Numbered from the stretch's first letter, positions 28,362 through 38,259 are shown. The stretch is DNA of 64,000 nt from Rossellomorea aquimaris (GCF_020172085.1 NZ_JAIVAT010000003.1:496001-560000); one strand, 5' to 3'. The notes: a model not told the origin generated them from the letters alone. Numbers and translations are program-made.

Positions 28362-29033
28362 TTGGATAAAAATTTAAAAGGTATTGAGTTATTGCAAGAA
28401 GGGAAAGTGGAAGAGGCTGTAAAGCTATTTACAGAAGCCATTGAAGAAAGTCCAAAGGATCCGGTAGGGTATATTAACTTCGGGAATGTATTGATGACGG
28501 TGGGCGACAACGAAAAGGCGAAAAAGTTCTTTGAACGGGCGATCTCCATTGACGACAATGCAGGGGCTGCCTATTACTCCCTTGGGAACCTGTACTTTAA
28601 TGAAAATCACTTTGACGAAGCGAAGGATCAATTTGAAAAGGCGATCTCAAAAGGAATGGAGAATGCAGACGTTTTCTTTATGCTTGGAATCAGTCTGTTC
28701 CAGTTAGAGCAGCCGAGACTGGCTCTTCCGTACTTACAACGAAGTGTTGAAATGAATGAAGAAGACGTAGAGGCTCGCTTCCAATTGGGACTTTGTCTTG
28801 CCAAAGTGGAAGCATATGAAGAAGCGATCGCTCAATTAACCCAAGTGGTAGAAGCAGATCCCGAGCACGCCGATGCTTACTATAACTTAGGTGTTGCCTA
28901 TGCAGGCCATAAAGATGATGCAGATACGGCATTGACGTATTTCAATAAAGCTGTTGAAGTTCAACCGGATCATATGTTGGCGGGATATGGCATCAAAATG
29001 ATCGAAAAGCTTAAAAATGAACAGAGCGAATAG
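28362..29033 (+). CDS. yrrB: Tetratricopeptide-repeat protein YrrB
   Basis: 223 residues from the TTG at 28362 (AGAGGTG, spacing 6-7). A GTG at 28353 is in the ribosome site. Six consecutive TPR units of 34 residues span nearly the whole protein, each with the G/A-Y/F pattern (AAYYSLGNLYFNENHFDEAK, ADAYYNLGVAYAG). No membrane segment or enzymatic domain, so it is a soluble protein-interaction scaffold. It sits directly before recD2 in B. subtilis too. A TGtTATACT extended -10 lies at 28297-28305. Confidence 0.88.
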   Translation: MDKNLKGIELLQEGKVEEAVKLFTEAIEESPKDPVGYINFGNVLMTVGDNEKAKKFFERAISIDDNAGAAYYSLGNLYFNENHFDEAKDQFEKAISKGMENADVFFMLGISLFQLEQPRLALPYLQRSVEMNEEDVEARFQLGLCLAKVEAYEEAIAQLTQVVEADPEHADAYYNLGVAYAGHKDDADTALTYFNKAVEVQPDHMLAGYGIKMIEKLKNEQSE

Positions 29034-29050
29034 TTAGGGGGTTCAATACC

Positions 29051-31447
29051 TTGAGCCAGCAAGACTCTTTAAAGCTGTTTGGCGAAGAAGAAATCTTTGT
29101 TAAAGGAAGGCACCTTGTCACTATTTTTCATAACGAGGAAAATCTCTATACGGTAGTCAGAATCCGGGTGGACGAAACGAATGATTCTTATGAGGATAAA
29201 GAAGCGGTCGTAACCGGAAATTTCCCTAAAATCCATGAAGACGAGACCTATGTATTTTACGGACGTTTCCAGGAGCACCCGAGATTTGGCATGCAGTTTC
29301 ATGCGAAACATTTCAAGAAGGAAATCCCCCAAACCACACAAGGTGTCGTCCATTATTTATCAAGTGACCTATTTAAAGGGATCGGCAAGAAAACAGCTGA
29401 GAAGATTGTGGAGCACATCGGGGAAAATGCCATCAGTAAAATACTCGAAAACCCGAACCTCCTGGATGAAATACCGAAACTTCCAAAAGAAAAAGCGAAG
29501 AGCATTTATGATACGCTTACCGAGCATCAGGGTCTTGAACGGGTCATGATCATGCTGAATGACCTCGGATTCGGCCCACAGATCTCCATGAAGGTCTACC
29601 AGGCTTATAAAGAACAGGCCCTTGAAATCATTCAAAAAAATCCTTATAAGCTTGTGGAGGATATCGAAGGAATCGGGTTTACCCGGGCAGACGAATTGGG
29701 ATCGAAGATTGGCCTTACGGGCAGCCATCCGGACCGTATCAAAGCAGGCTGCTTATATACATTGGAGCAAACGTGCGTCAAGCAGGGCCATGTGTATTTG
29801 GAAGCGGAAGAACTGATCGTAACGGTGAAGGAGCTGCTTGAAAAAAGTCAGCCGGAAACCATCGACTATACGGATATCTCGAGTCAGCTAGTGTCCCTTG
29901 AGGAAGAAAGCAAGGTCATAGGGGAAGGGACGAAGGTCTATGTCCCATCTCTCTATTTTTCTGAAAAAGGGATCGTAACAAATATTGAAAAAATCTTGTC
30001 TCAAACACAGTATAAAGATCAATTCCCCCAATCGGAATTTCTGTTGTCACTCGGTGCCCTCGAGGACCGGCTGGGCGTGCAATATGCACCTTCACAGAAG
30101 GAAGCCATCGAAACGGCCTTGATGTCCCCGATGCTCCTGTTGACAGGAGGGCCGGGTACCGGTAAGACGACCGTCATCAAGGGTATCGTCGAACTGTTCG
30201 CTGATTTGCACGGCTGTTCGCTGGATCCGAAGGACTATAAAGATGAGCCGTTCCCCGTTTTGCTGACGGCCCCTACAGGACGTGCAGCGAAACGGATGAC
30301 TGAATCGACAGGTCTTCCCGCCATGACAATCCACAGACTTCTTGGGTGGAATGGTCAGGAAGGATTCCAAAACGATGAAGAAAGGGCCATCGAAGGTAAA
30401 CTGCTGATCGTTGATGAAGTGTCCATGGTCGATACCTGGCTTGCCCATCAACTGATGAAGGCTCTCCCTGAGGATATTCAAGTGATATTTGTCGGGGATG
30501 AAGATCAATTGCCTTCTGTCGGTCCAGGTCAGGTTCTGAAGGATTTATTGAATTCGGAAGTAGTCCCGACAGTCAGATTGACGGATATTTACAGGCAGGA
30601 GGAGGGTTCTTCGATTATCGAACTCGCTCACTGCATGAAAAGGGGACAAGTACCTGCTGATCTGACAAAACAGCAAAAGGATCGTTCGTTCTTCCCCTGC
30701 AGAACCAATCAAATTTCAGAAGTCGTTCAAAAAGTGGTGGAGAATGCCAAGAAAAAAGGCTATACACCAAAAGATATTCAGGTGCTTGCCCCCATGTACC
30801 GGGGACCGGCTGGAATCGATCGCTTGAATGAACTTCTGCAGGAAATATTCAACAGTAACGATGGGACAAGAAAGGAACTTGCCTTCGGGGATGTGAAATA
30901 CCGCATTGGGGATAAGGTTCTTCAGCTTGTCAATCAGCCTGAAAACAATGTCTTCAATGGAGATATCGGTGAAATCGTTTCAATTTTCTATGCGAAGGAA
31001 AACACCGAGAAACAGGATATGATCATTGTGTCATACGAAGGAAATGAGGTCACCTATACACGACAGGACCTCATGCAAATCACCCATGCGTACTGCTGCT
31101 CGATCCATAAGTCCCAGGGAAGTGAGTTTCCCATTGTGATTCTGCCCGTGGTGAAAAGTTATTACCGAATGTTACGAAGGAACCTCCTGTATACGGCCAT
31201 AACCAGAAGCAAGCAGTTTCTCATTCTTTGCGGGGAACTGGATGCATTCAGGCTGGGTGTGGAGAGAGAAGATGATTTTCTCAGAAAGACGACCTTGAGT
31301 GAGAAACTGAGAAGCCTGCAGGGTCATGAAGCAAATGAAGAGCATGAATCCTCTTCTAAAGATATCCCCATCGAGGAATTCCTGATGAATGAGGATCCGA
31401 TGATTGGTATGGAAGGCATTACTCCGTACGATTTTATGAAAGCATAG
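29051..31447 (+). CDS. recD2: ATP-dependent DNA helicase RecD2
   Basis: 798 residues, the same as B. subtilis RecD2 (YrrC). TTG start, 17 bp after yrrB. A 5'-3' SF1B helicase of organisms lacking a RecBCD partner; it supports fork progression and mismatch repair. An N-terminal OB and HhH extension covers ~1-330. Helicase core: Walker A LLTGGPGTGKTTV near 360-372, LLIVDEVSMVDTWL near 453, VGDEDQLPSVGPGQ near 481, and the C-terminal AYCCSIHKSQGSEFP near 675. No RecB/RecC genes are in the window. Confidence 0.95.
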   Translation: MSQQDSLKLFGEEEIFVKGRHLVTIFHNEENLYTVVRIRVDETNDSYEDKEAVVTGNFPKIHEDETYVFYGRFQEHPRFGMQFHAKHFKKEIPQTTQGVVHYLSSDLFKGIGKKTAEKIVEHIGENAISKILENPNLLDEIPKLPKEKAKSIYDTLTEHQGLERVMIMLNDLGFGPQISMKVYQAYKEQALEIIQKNPYKLVEDIEGIGFTRADELGSKIGLTGSHPDRIKAGCLYTLEQTCVKQGHVYLEAEELIVTVKELLEKSQPETIDYTDISSQLVSLEEESKVIGEGTKVYVPSLYFSEKGIVTNIEKILSQTQYKDQFPQSEFLLSLGALEDRLGVQYAPSQKEAIETALMSPMLLLTGGPGTGKTTVIKGIVELFADLHGCSLDPKDYKDEPFPVLLTAPTGRAAKRMTESTGLPAMTIHRLLGWNGQEGFQNDEERAIEGKLLIVDEVSMVDTWLAHQLMKALPEDIQVIFVGDEDQLPSVGPGQVLKDLLNSEVVPTVRLTDIYRQEEGSSIIELAHCMKRGQVPADLTKQQKDRSFFPCRTNQISEVVQKVVENAKKKGYTPKDIQVLAPMYRGPAGIDRLNELLQEIFNSNDGTRKELAFGDVKYRIGDKVLQLVNQPENNVFNGDIGEIVSIFYAKENTEKQDMIIVSYEGNEVTYTRQDLMQITHAYCCSIHKSQGSEFPIVILPVVKSYYRMLRRNLLYTAITRSKQFLILCGELDAFRLGVEREDDFLRKTTLSEKLRSLQGHEANEEHESSSKDIPIEEFLMNEDPMIGMEGITPYDFMKA

Positions 31448-31500
31448 GTTGACGAATGACCATTTCTACTTTTGGAATGGTTCATTCATCAACCTTTTTT
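31446..31500 (+). terminator. Terminator of yrrB-recD2
   Basis: AGGTTGA-GAATGA-CATT arms pair with AATG-TTCATTC-TCAACCT, followed by six Ts. Confidence 0.88.
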
Positions 31501-31509
31501 GTGTGCTTT

Positions 31510-31540
31510 TTGTTAACTGTTTATAAAATTAAGTTGACAT
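31510..31540 (+). promoter_or_regulatory. BirA (biotin repressor) operator before bioY-bioB
   Basis: TTGTTAAC (31510-31517), 15 bp, GTTGACAT (31533-31540). The consensus is TTGTTAAC-N14/15-GTTAACAA; the left half is perfect and the right half deviates. TATAAA at 31522-31527 with TTGTGT 17 bp upstream, or TTGACA (31534-31539), provides the promoter, so bound BirA-biotinyl-AMP would block it. Confidence 0.85.
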
Positions 31541-31598
31541 ATATTCAGTGAAGGCGATATCCTTATCTTGTAGATAAACGACAGATGGGGGAAGACAG

Positions 31599-32195
31599 AT
31601 GAACAGAAAATTGAGAACGATCGATCTTACACTTGCAGGGATGTTTGTCGCTCTGATGGCAATCGGGGCAAATATTACAACATTCGTACCATTCATGGTA
31701 GTGGGGGGAGTTCCCATTACGTTACAGACCTTTTTTGCCATTTTAGCAGGTGCGATACTCGGAAGCAGGATCGGTGCGATTTCCATGACGGTCTATGCCT
31801 TAGTTGGGTTGGTTGGAGTACCCGTATTTGCACGTTTTGGAGCGGGATTGTCAACAATTATAAGCCCGACCTTCGGATTTATCGTTTCATTTATTTTTAC
31901 AGCCTATATCACCGGTAAATTGGTAGAAAAACATAAGAGCGTGAAGGTTTACATCTTCGCTGCACTGGTCGGCATGATCGTAAACTATGTGGTCGGCACG
32001 AACTGGATGTATGCTGCTTACAAGTTTTGGGCTGCGGCTCCAGAAGGATTCACTTATAAGATGGCATGGGCATGGATGGTCGTTCCATTGCCGAAAGACA
32101 TCATCTTAGCTGTCTGTGCAGGAGTGATGGCTCATCGTTTAGAGAAGTCGGTGCTTTCCAAAAGCACATTCAGAAACTTGAATCGAGCAGCATAA
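31599..32195 (+). CDS. bioY: Biotin transporter substrate-binding subunit BioY
   Basis: 198 residues, six membrane helices. S-component of an energy-coupling factor importer that captures biotin. Starts MNRKLRTIDLTLAGMFVALM; the family hallmarks VPITLQTFFAILAGAILG (~45-62) and the helix 3-4 loop YALVGLVGVPVFARF are present. ECF ATPases are not in this window. It is followed 16 bp later by bioB under the same BirA operator, so import and the last synthetic step are co-regulated. Confidence 0.95.
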   Translation: MNRKLRTIDLTLAGMFVALMAIGANITTFVPFMVVGGVPITLQTFFAILAGAILGSRIGAISMTVYALVGLVGVPVFARFGAGLSTIISPTFGFIVSFIFTAYITGKLVEKHKSVKVYIFAALVGMIVNYVVGTNWMYAAYKFWAAAPEGFTYKMAWAWMVVPLPKDIILAVCAGVMAHRLEKSVLSKSTFRNLNRAA

Positions 32196-32211
32196 TGGGG
32201 GAGGAAACGAT

Positions 32212-33219
32212 ATGAAAACGTGGAAGGAACTTGCCGAAGAGGTCATCGGGGGAGCTGAACTAACCAATGAAGAAGCATTATCGATTTTGCGAAGCCCGGA
32301 TGATGAGCTCTTGGAATTACTACATGGCGCTTATCTGATTCGAAAACATTATTACGGAAACAAAGTGAAATTAAATATGATCATCAATACAAAATCAGGT
32401 CTCTGCCCTGAGAATTGCGGGTACTGCTCACAGTCGAGCGTGTCTGATGCGCCGATCGAGAAGTACCGCATGGTAGATAAAGAAACGATATTAAAGGGAG
32501 CCGAAAATGCACACAAACTGAATGTCGGCACCTATTGCATCGTTGCCAGTGGACGTGGCCCGAGCAATCGGGAAGTGGATCACGTGGTTTCAGCGGTGAA
32601 AGAAATCAAAGAACAATATAATTTAAAGGTTTGTGCATGTCTCGGATTATTAAAGGGTGATCAAGCAAATCGCTTAAAAGAGGCAGGGGTGGACCGTTAC
32701 AACCATAACATCAATACTTCCAGTAACCATCATGAAAATATCACCACTTCCCATACATATGAAGACAGAATCAATACAGTTGAACAGGCAAAAGCACAGG
32801 GGATATCACCGTGCTCGGGGATTATCGTCGGTATGAAAGAAACACTTCAAGATGTAGTAGATATGGCTAACAGCTTGAAAGTACTCGATGCGGACTCCAT
32901 CCCGGTCAATTTTCTTCATGCCATCGACGGTACTCCTCTTGAAGGAACCGATGAACTTGACCCTCGATATTGCTTGAAGGTCCTTTGTTTAATGCGCTTC
33001 ATTAATCCGACAAAAGAAATCAGGATTTCAGGTGGGCGTGAAGTGAACCTGCGCAGTCTCCAGCCATTAGGTCTTTATCCGGCAAACTCCATTTTTGTCG
33101 GTGATTACTTGACGACAGCAGGTCAGGAAGGAACAGCGGATCATCAAATGCTTGAAGATTTAGGATTTGAAATCGATTATGTGAATGAAGAAAGTGGAGA
33201 ATCCGTTACGATCTCATAA
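32212..33219 (+). CDS. bioB: Biotin synthase
   Basis: 335 residues. Radical SAM enzyme that inserts sulfur into dethiobiotin. The cluster motif CPENCGYCSQS (Cx3Cx2C) is near 64-74; AsnxxT and YNHNINTS motifs near 162-170 and the auxiliary cluster Arg in RISGGREVNLR near 270 are present. No other biotin-synthesis gene (bioWAFDI) occurs here, so upstream steps must be encoded elsewhere or dethiobiotin/biotin is scavenged. Start site GGGGAGGAAACGAT then ATG. Confidence 0.96.
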   Translation: MKTWKELAEEVIGGAELTNEEALSILRSPDDELLELLHGAYLIRKHYYGNKVKLNMIINTKSGLCPENCGYCSQSSVSDAPIEKYRMVDKETILKGAENAHKLNVGTYCIVASGRGPSNREVDHVVSAVKEIKEQYNLKVCACLGLLKGDQANRLKEAGVDRYNHNINTSSNHHENITTSHTYEDRINTVEQAKAQGISPCSGIIVGMKETLQDVVDMANSLKVLDADSIPVNFLHAIDGTPLEGTDELDPRYCLKVLCLMRFINPTKEIRISGGREVNLRSLQPLGLYPANSIFVGDYLTTAGQEGTADHQMLEDLGFEIDYVNEESGESVTIS

Positions 33220-33289
33220 AAAAATTCATTGGATGCTATGGAAAAGGTTACTCCTCATGAAATCAGGAAATTATCTCACACTATATAAG

Positions 33290-33312
33290 AACGTTGTTGT
33301 TTCAGCAACGTT
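33290..33312 (+). terminator. Possible weak terminator after bioB
   Basis: AACGTTG / CAACGTT stem with a short interrupted T-tail (TTTGTG), 71 bp after bioB. Confidence 0.45.
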
Positions 33313-33413
33313 TGTGCGTCTAACTCATTAAATAAGTATAAAATCGGCTCTGGTTGGTCATGATGGTAGGGAATAATCACCATATTCTGGTGTGACCCGA
33401 GGTGAACAAACCG

Positions 33414-33599
33414 ATGAAATGTCCAAATTGTCAGAGCAAAGATATTGGAAAGATCGGCATCAACCAGTATTACTGTTGGGGATGCTATATCGAGCTTTCC
33501 TTGTCTAAGGGTGTCATTCATACTCACCAGGTAGAAGAGGATGGATCGCTGAGCTCCTTAGATGACTTATTTGATGAGGAAGAACGCCGACTAAGCTAG
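33414..33599 (+). CDS. Small zinc-ribbon protein
   Basis: 61 residues from the ATG at 33414 behind GAGGTGAA; a GTG at 33402 would add four residues. An N-terminal zinc ribbon, MKCPNCQSKDIGKIGINQYY then CWGC, has two CxxC knuckles 16 residues apart. The C-terminal 35 residues are acidic (SSLDDLFDEEERR). It resembles the small B. subtilis protein beside yrzQ (YrzR), though I am not sure of the name. It is followed 15 bp later by yrzQ. Role unknown; a ribosome- or RNA-polymerase-associated factor is conceivable. Confidence 0.7.
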   Translation: MKCPNCQSKDIGKIGINQYYCWGCYIELSLSKGVIHTHQVEEDGSLSSLDDLFDEEERRLS

Positions 33600-33614
33600 G
33601 AAGAGGTGTCTTTC

Positions 33615-33746
33615 TTGAATAAAACATTTGCATCCATCGTTGGTTTTGGAGCAGGGATCGCTGCTTCCATCTATTCTCAAAGATCCAATATGATGAGTCA
33701 GAGACAAATGAAACGAATCCGTAAACAAGTAAAGAAACTTTTTTAA
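33615..33746 (+). CDS. yrzQ: DUF3918 small membrane-associated protein, YrzQ-like
   Basis: 43 residues, TTG start 7 bases after AAGAGGTG. An N-terminal hydrophobic segment ASIVGFGAGIAASIY (about 6-20) is followed by a Met/Arg/Lys-rich tail (MSQRQMKRIRKQVKKLF). This is the DUF3918 pattern. Very small basic single-span peptide of unknown role, co-transcribed with the zinc-ribbon gene and ended by a terminator. Confidence 0.75.
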   Translation: MNKTFASIVGFGAGIAASIYSQRSNMMSQRQMKRIRKQVKKLF

Positions 33747-33752
33747 CAGCTG

Positions 33753-33787
33753 AAAGAGACTGGCTCATTGAGGGTCAGTCTCTTTTT
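33753..33787 (+). terminator. Terminator after yrzQ
   Basis: AAAGAGACTG pairs with CAGTCTCTTT, then Ts. Confidence 0.9.
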
Positions 33788-33823
33788 ATGCGTGACTTGA
33801 TAGAATTGGTTGTAAATGGAAAA

Positions 33824-33933
33824 TGACGCATAAAATGAAAAAAATGACGCAATCATGATTGATTTTGACGCAAATAATAAAATAATGACGCAATCACTGC
33901 CTGTTTTAACGCAATAAATTCCAGAACGACGAA
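33824..33933. repeat. 21-bp phased array B, core TGACGCAATAAA
   Basis: Cores TGACGCA start at 33824, 33845, 33866 and 33886, then TAACGCA at 33907 and a degenerate CGACGAA at 33927. Steps are 21, 21, 20, 21 and 20 bp. Several cores continue AATCA or AATAAA. Bases between cores are unrelated and AT-rich. It lies between the yrzQ terminator and yrrI; the rest of this 350-bp gap (33934-34085) shows nothing clear. Confidence 0.85.
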
Positions 33934-34099
33934 CTGGCCATCCTTTTAGCCTTATTAGAGGGGAGGATCCATCTCTTTTACCATATGATTCACCCTTTTT
34001 AAGTGAAATCCAAAATCCATCTATAAAATCAATTCATTCAGGGTAACTAAACCCCATGAATAAAACTACCTCATATTTCCTAACAATAGAGAAGAAGGG

Positions 34100-35215
34100 A
34101 TGGAGGTGATCACGATAGAAAAGAATACCTATGTAAAATGGTTATACAGGCTTTCGATAGCCCTCATTCTTGCACTATTTCTTTATATTCTCTTTTTATT
34201 AAAGCCTGTTTGGCATCCCGTATTAGAGGTCTTATTTTTCTCCCTGCTCCCTTTCGTCATAGGCGGGTTCATTGCGTACCTTCTTCATCCGGTCGTGGAG
34301 AAGCTGCATGAAGCCGGTATTCATAGGGGGATCGCGATCTTGCTCATCTATCTCCTCTTCTTTGGGGGAGTGGGATATGCTATTTATAAAGGGACTCCTG
34401 CTGTCATCCATCAACTGAGAGATTTATCGGAGAATGCCCCCATTTTCACTAAACAGTATCAGGGGTGGCTTCATGTGATTCAAAGTGAGACCTCGACATG
34501 GCCGGACGGGATCCAGTCGCAATTGGAAGAGAGAATCGACGGGCTTGAAGCATGGGTGACGGGACTGGTGGCTTTGGTACTCGCGACACTCTTGAAGTTC
34601 ATGAACAGCTTACTTATCGTTGCCATCATCCCCTTCGTATCTTTTTATTTATTGAAAGACATTACAAAGGTAAAAGCCTTTCTGTGGCAGCTCACTCCAA
34701 AGAAATGGAGGCAAAGTGCCATTTCATTTTCCAGAGATGTGGATGAATCTTTAGGTGGTTATATTCGAGGGCAACTACTCGTTTGTTTGATCATTGGGAG
34801 CATTTCAGCCGTCACGTTGTGGTTGATCGGGATGAAATATCCTCTGATCCTTGGTTTGATCATTGGGGTCACAAATGTGATACCGTATTTTGGTCCTATC
34901 ATTGGGGCAGTTCCTGCAGCCCTTGTCGCCAGTACCATTTCGGTTAATATGGTGATCTACGTTGTCATTCTGGTCGTGATCCTTCAGTTTCTGGAGGGGA
35001 ATATCTTATCGCCGCTCATCGTCGGGAAGAGTCTTCATATGCACCCCCTCTTCATCATGGGGGCACTGATCATCGGCGGCGAAGTGGGTGGGGTGATCGG
35101 AATGATCGTGGCAGTGCCCTTTCTTGCCGTCATAAAGGTGGCAATTTTACACGGACGCACCCATTTTCTTTATATGAAAAACGAAGAAGAGCTGAAAAAT
35201 GGGAATGATCATTGA
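34100..35215 (+). CDS. yrrI: AI-2E family (PerM-like) transporter YrrI
   Basis: About 371 residues with eight membrane helices in the UPF0118/AI-2E arrangement: helix pairs near 13-35, 45-65 and 70-90, a periplasm-facing segment near 95-150, then a helix bundle with GLIIGVTNVIPYFGPIIGA near 253-271 and EGNILSPLIVGKS near 303. Some relatives export autoinducer-2 or exchange Na+/Li+ for protons; the substrate here is unknown. Start: only ATG 34100 is canonical, yet a perfect GGAGGTGAT lies at 34102-34110, inside the first codons. The stop overlaps the alaS promoter. Confidence 0.88.
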   Translation: MEVITIEKNTYVKWLYRLSIALILALFLYILFLLKPVWHPVLEVLFFSLLPFVIGGFIAYLLHPVVEKLHEAGIHRGIAILLIYLLFFGGVGYAIYKGTPAVIHQLRDLSENAPIFTKQYQGWLHVIQSETSTWPDGIQSQLEERIDGLEAWVTGLVALVLATLLKFMNSLLIVAIIPFVSFYLLKDITKVKAFLWQLTPKKWRQSAISFSRDVDESLGGYIRGQLLVCLIIGSISAVTLWLIGMKYPLILGLIIGVTNVIPYFGPIIGAVPAALVASTISVNMVIYVVILVVILQFLEGNILSPLIVGKSLHMHPLFIMGALIIGGEVGGVIGMIVAVPFLAVIKVAILHGRTHFLYMKNEEELKNGNDH

Positions 35216-35240
35216 CAAATACAATGAATATTTCTATAAT
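35212..35240 (+). promoter_or_regulatory. SigA promoter of the T-box-alaS unit
   Basis: Perfect TTGACA (35212-35217), 17-bp spacer, perfect TATAAT (35235-35240). The -35 overlaps the yrrI stop codon. Confidence 0.93.
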
Positions 35241-35246
35241 CCAACA

Positions 35247-35503
35247 TATACAAGTATTCGCATAACATGAAATCCATGAAGGACCCAGTACGTTATAGTC
35301 CATCTGACAGAGAGAAATCCCCTTTGGCTGCAAGGGATTTCAGATGAAGGATAACCGAATGCTAATCCTGAGTGCAGGTAAAGCCTGCCGTCCAGCCGCG
35401 TTAAGGTGTATTGAGGGATGAATGAACGAATGTTTATTCATAACCAGGGTGGTACCGCGAGAAACAGCTCTCGTCCCTGTTTTAGGGATGAGGGCTTTTT
35501 TGT
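35247..35503 (+). ncRNA. T-box leader of alaS
   Basis: tRNA-Ala-sensing leader. T-box AGGGTGGTACCGCG at 35446-35459; terminator CTCTCGTCCCT-gtttt-AGGGATGAGGG plus Ts at 35466-35502. In stem I, AGTA (near 35289) faces GAA and the specifier is read as GCT (Ala) at 35361-35363 followed by A. The antiterminator bulge TGGT matches discriminator A73, which tRNA-Ala has. Both readouts therefore agree on alanine. Confidence 0.93.
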
Positions 35504-35542
35504 ATTCTTTTTTACCCATACATATAAAGGAGGAAGCTTGAC

Positions 35543-38176
35543 ATGAACAAATTAACAGGCGCAGAAATTCGTCAAAAGTTTTTAGATTTCTTTCAGGAAA
35601 AAGGGCATGGTGTTGAACCGAGTGCATCATTGGTTCCACATGAAGATCCGTCTCTATTATGGATCAATAGTGGGGTAGCGACATTAAAGAAATACTTTGA
35701 TGGGCGTGTGATCCCTCAAAATCCAAGAATCGTGAATGCGCAGAAATCGATCCGTACCAATGACATCGAGAACGTAGGGAAAACGGCTCGTCATCATACG
35801 TTCTTCGAAATGCTCGGGAATTTCTCGATCGGCGACTATTTTAAAGTAGAAGCAATCGAATGGGCATGGGAGTTCTTGACGGATGAAAAATGGGTTGGTT
35901 TTGATCCTGAAAAGCTTTCCGTTACGATTCACCCTGAAGATCATGAAGCGTTTGATATCTGGAACAAAAAAGTAGGAGTACCTGCTGAACGGATCATCCG
36001 AATCGAAGGGAACTTCTGGGATATCGGGGAAGGTCCAAGTGGTCCGAATACAGAAATCTTCTATGATCGTGGACCTGAATACGGTGACAACCCCGAAGAT
36101 CCTGAATTATATCCTGGTGGGGAAAACGACCGTTATCTTGAGGTGTGGAATCTTGTGTTCTCACAGTTTAACCATAACCCTGATGGAACGTATACTCCGC
36201 TTCCTAAGAAGAACATCGATACAGGTATGGGTCTAGAGCGTATGGCGTGTGTAGTTCAGGAAGTGCCTACGAATTTTGATACAGATTTATTTATGCCGAT
36301 CATCGAGGCAACGGAAGAAATTTCAGGGAAGTCTTATGGCAAAGACAATGACACCGATGTAGCGTTCAAAGTCATTGCCGACCATATCAGAACGGTTTCA
36401 TTTGCTATCGGTGACGGTGCCCTTCCATCCAATGAAGGTCGCGGGTATGTATTACGCAGACTGCTTCGACGTGCGGTCCGTTTTGCTAAACAAATCGAAA
36501 TCAACCGCCCGTTCATGTATGAATTGGTTCCCGTTGTATCTGAAATCATGGTGGATTTTTATCCGGAAGTGAAGCAAAAAGCTGAATTCATCCAAAAAGT
36601 TGTGAAAAATGAAGAAGACCGCTTCCACGAAACGCTGAATGAAGGTTTATCCATTCTTTCATCCATCATCAAAGCTCAAAAATCAGCAGGAAGCAAGGTT
36701 ATCCCTGGTGAAGATGTTTTCCGTCTTTATGATACGTATGGATTCCCTGTTGAATTAACGGAAGAATACGCTGAAGAAGAAGGTTTGACTGTTGACCACG
36801 AAGGCTTTGAAAGAGAGATGGAAGGTCAGCGCGAAAGAGCGAGAGCTGCTCGTCAGGATGTAGGAAGCATGCAGGTGCAGGGTGGAATCCTGAGTGATAT
36901 TACGGTGGAAAGCCGGTTTGTGGGGTATGACACACTTGAGAGCAAATCGACAGTCCTTGAATTATTGGTGGATAATGAGCGCCAGCCGAAAGTAAATAAA
37001 GGTCAGGAATGTCAGTTCATCCTTGATGAGACTCCATTCTACGCTGAAAGCGGCGGACAAATCGGAGATAAAGGGTATATTGAAGCTGAAGGCGTGAAAG
37101 TTTCTGTAACGAATGTGAAGAAAGCCCCTAATGGACAAAATCTTCATACGGCAGTCGTAGAAGAGGGGACGCTCCAGCAAGGTGCAGAGGTATTGGCCAA
37201 GGTTTCCCGTGAATCGAGAAGCAAGGTCGAGAAAAACCACACAGCTACTCACATCCTTCATCAAGCACTGAAAGATGTCCTTGGAGATCATGTCAACCAA
37301 GCAGGTTCATTAGTAGAACCGGATCGTCTTCGTTTTGACTTCTCTCATTTCGGATCTGTTTCACAGGAAGAAATTGAACGTATCGAAACCATCGTCAACG
37401 AGAAGGTGTGGAAAGCGATTTCGGTCAACACAGCCCTTAAATCACTATCCGAGGCAAAAGCGATGGGAGCCATGGCTCTGTTCGGTGAAAAATATGGTTC
37501 AGAAGTGCGTGTGGTCTCAATCGGAGATTATAGCTTGGAGCTTTGTGGAGGGTGTCACGTTTCCAATACGTCAGAGATCGGATTATTCAAGGTCCTATCT
37601 GAAAGCGGGATCGGTGCCGGTACCAGAAGGATTGAAGCTGTAACAGCCGAAAATGCATACAAAGTATTGAATGATCAAGTTTCTCAACTGAAGGATGTTG
37701 CGGCTAAACTGAAAGCGAATCCTAAGGAAGTTGTTAATCGTGTGGATTCTTTATTAAGTGAGATGAAGGAGCTTCAACGAGAGAATGAATCATTATCCGC
37801 AAAGTTGTCTAACATAGAAGCAGGAAGCTTAACGGACCAAGTGAAGGTCATTGATGGTGTGAATGTCCTTTCGGCAAAAGTGGCTGCCGGTGACAGCAAC
37901 GGGCTTCGTTCGATGATGGACGACCTTAAACAGAAGCTTGGATCCGGGGTGATCGTACTGGCAACAACTGGTGACGACAAAGTGACCATCATTGCAGGAG
38001 TTACGGCTGATTTAGTCGAAAAAGGATATCATGCAGGAAAATTGGTTAAAGAAGTCGCTTCACGCTGTGGTGGAGGCGGTGGAGGCCGTCCGGACATGGC
38101 CCAGGCTGGAGGGAAAAACCCTGAAAAAGTGGAGGAAGCCCTGCAATTTGTAGAAGAATGGGTCAAATCCGTTTAA
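35543..38176 (+). CDS. alaS: Alanyl-tRNA synthetase
   Basis: 877 residues. Class II synthetase with the catalytic domain (~1-260; [10 protein letters not shown] near 93, [13 protein letters not shown] near 170), tRNA-recognition domain, editing domain with HTATHILH (~566-573) and CGGCH (~668-672) zinc ligands, and C-terminal C-Ala/DHHA1 domain with [15 protein letters not shown] near 846. Start site AAAGGAGGAAGCTTGAC then ATG. It is controlled by the Ala T-box and followed by ireB, ruvX and yrzB, the same order as in B. subtilis. Confidence 0.98.
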   Translation: MNKLTGAEIRQKFLDFFQEKGHGVEPSASLVPHEDPSLLWINSGVATLKKYFDGRVIPQNPRIVNAQKSIRTNDIENVGKTARHHTFFEMLGNFSIGDYFKVEAIEWAWEFLTDEKWVGFDPEKLSVTIHPEDHEAFDIWNKKVGVPAERIIRIEGNFWDIGEGPSGPNTEIFYDRGPEYGDNPEDPELYPGGENDRYLEVWNLVFSQFNHNPDGTYTPLPKKNIDTGMGLERMACVVQEVPTNFDTDLFMPIIEATEEISGKSYGKDNDTDVAFKVIADHIRTVSFAIGDGALPSNEGRGYVLRRLLRRAVRFAKQIEINRPFMYELVPVVSEIMVDFYPEVKQKAEFIQKVVKNEEDRFHETLNEGLSILSSIIKAQKSAGSKVIPGEDVFRLYDTYGFPVELTEEYAEEEGLTVDHEGFEREMEGQRERARAARQDVGSMQVQGGILSDITVESRFVGYDTLESKSTVLELLVDNERQPKVNKGQECQFILDETPFYAESGGQIGDKGYIEAEGVKVSVTNVKKAPNGQNLHTAVVEEGTLQQGAEVLAKVSRESRSKVEKNHTATHILHQALKDVLGDHVNQAGSLVEPDRLRFDFSHFGSVSQEEIERIETIVNEKVWKAISVNTALKSLSEAKAMGAMALFGEKYGSEVRVVSIGDYSLELCGGCHVSNTSEIGLFKVLSESGIGAGTRRIEAVTAENAYKVLNDQVSQLKDVAAKLKANPKEVVNRVDSLLSEMKELQRENESLSAKLSNIEAGSLTDQVKVIDGVNVLSAKVAAGDSNGLRSMMDDLKQKLGSGVIVLATTGDDKVTIIAGVTADLVEKGYHAGKLVKEVASRCGGGGGGRPDMAQAGGKNPEKVEEALQFVEEWVKSV

Positions 38177-38259
38177 CTCCGTGTGAAAGTGGTGTACAAT
38201 GTAGGTAACGATTAACAATTCGGTTGTCAAAAAGACAAGCCTAAAGAGAGGTGCTAAAA

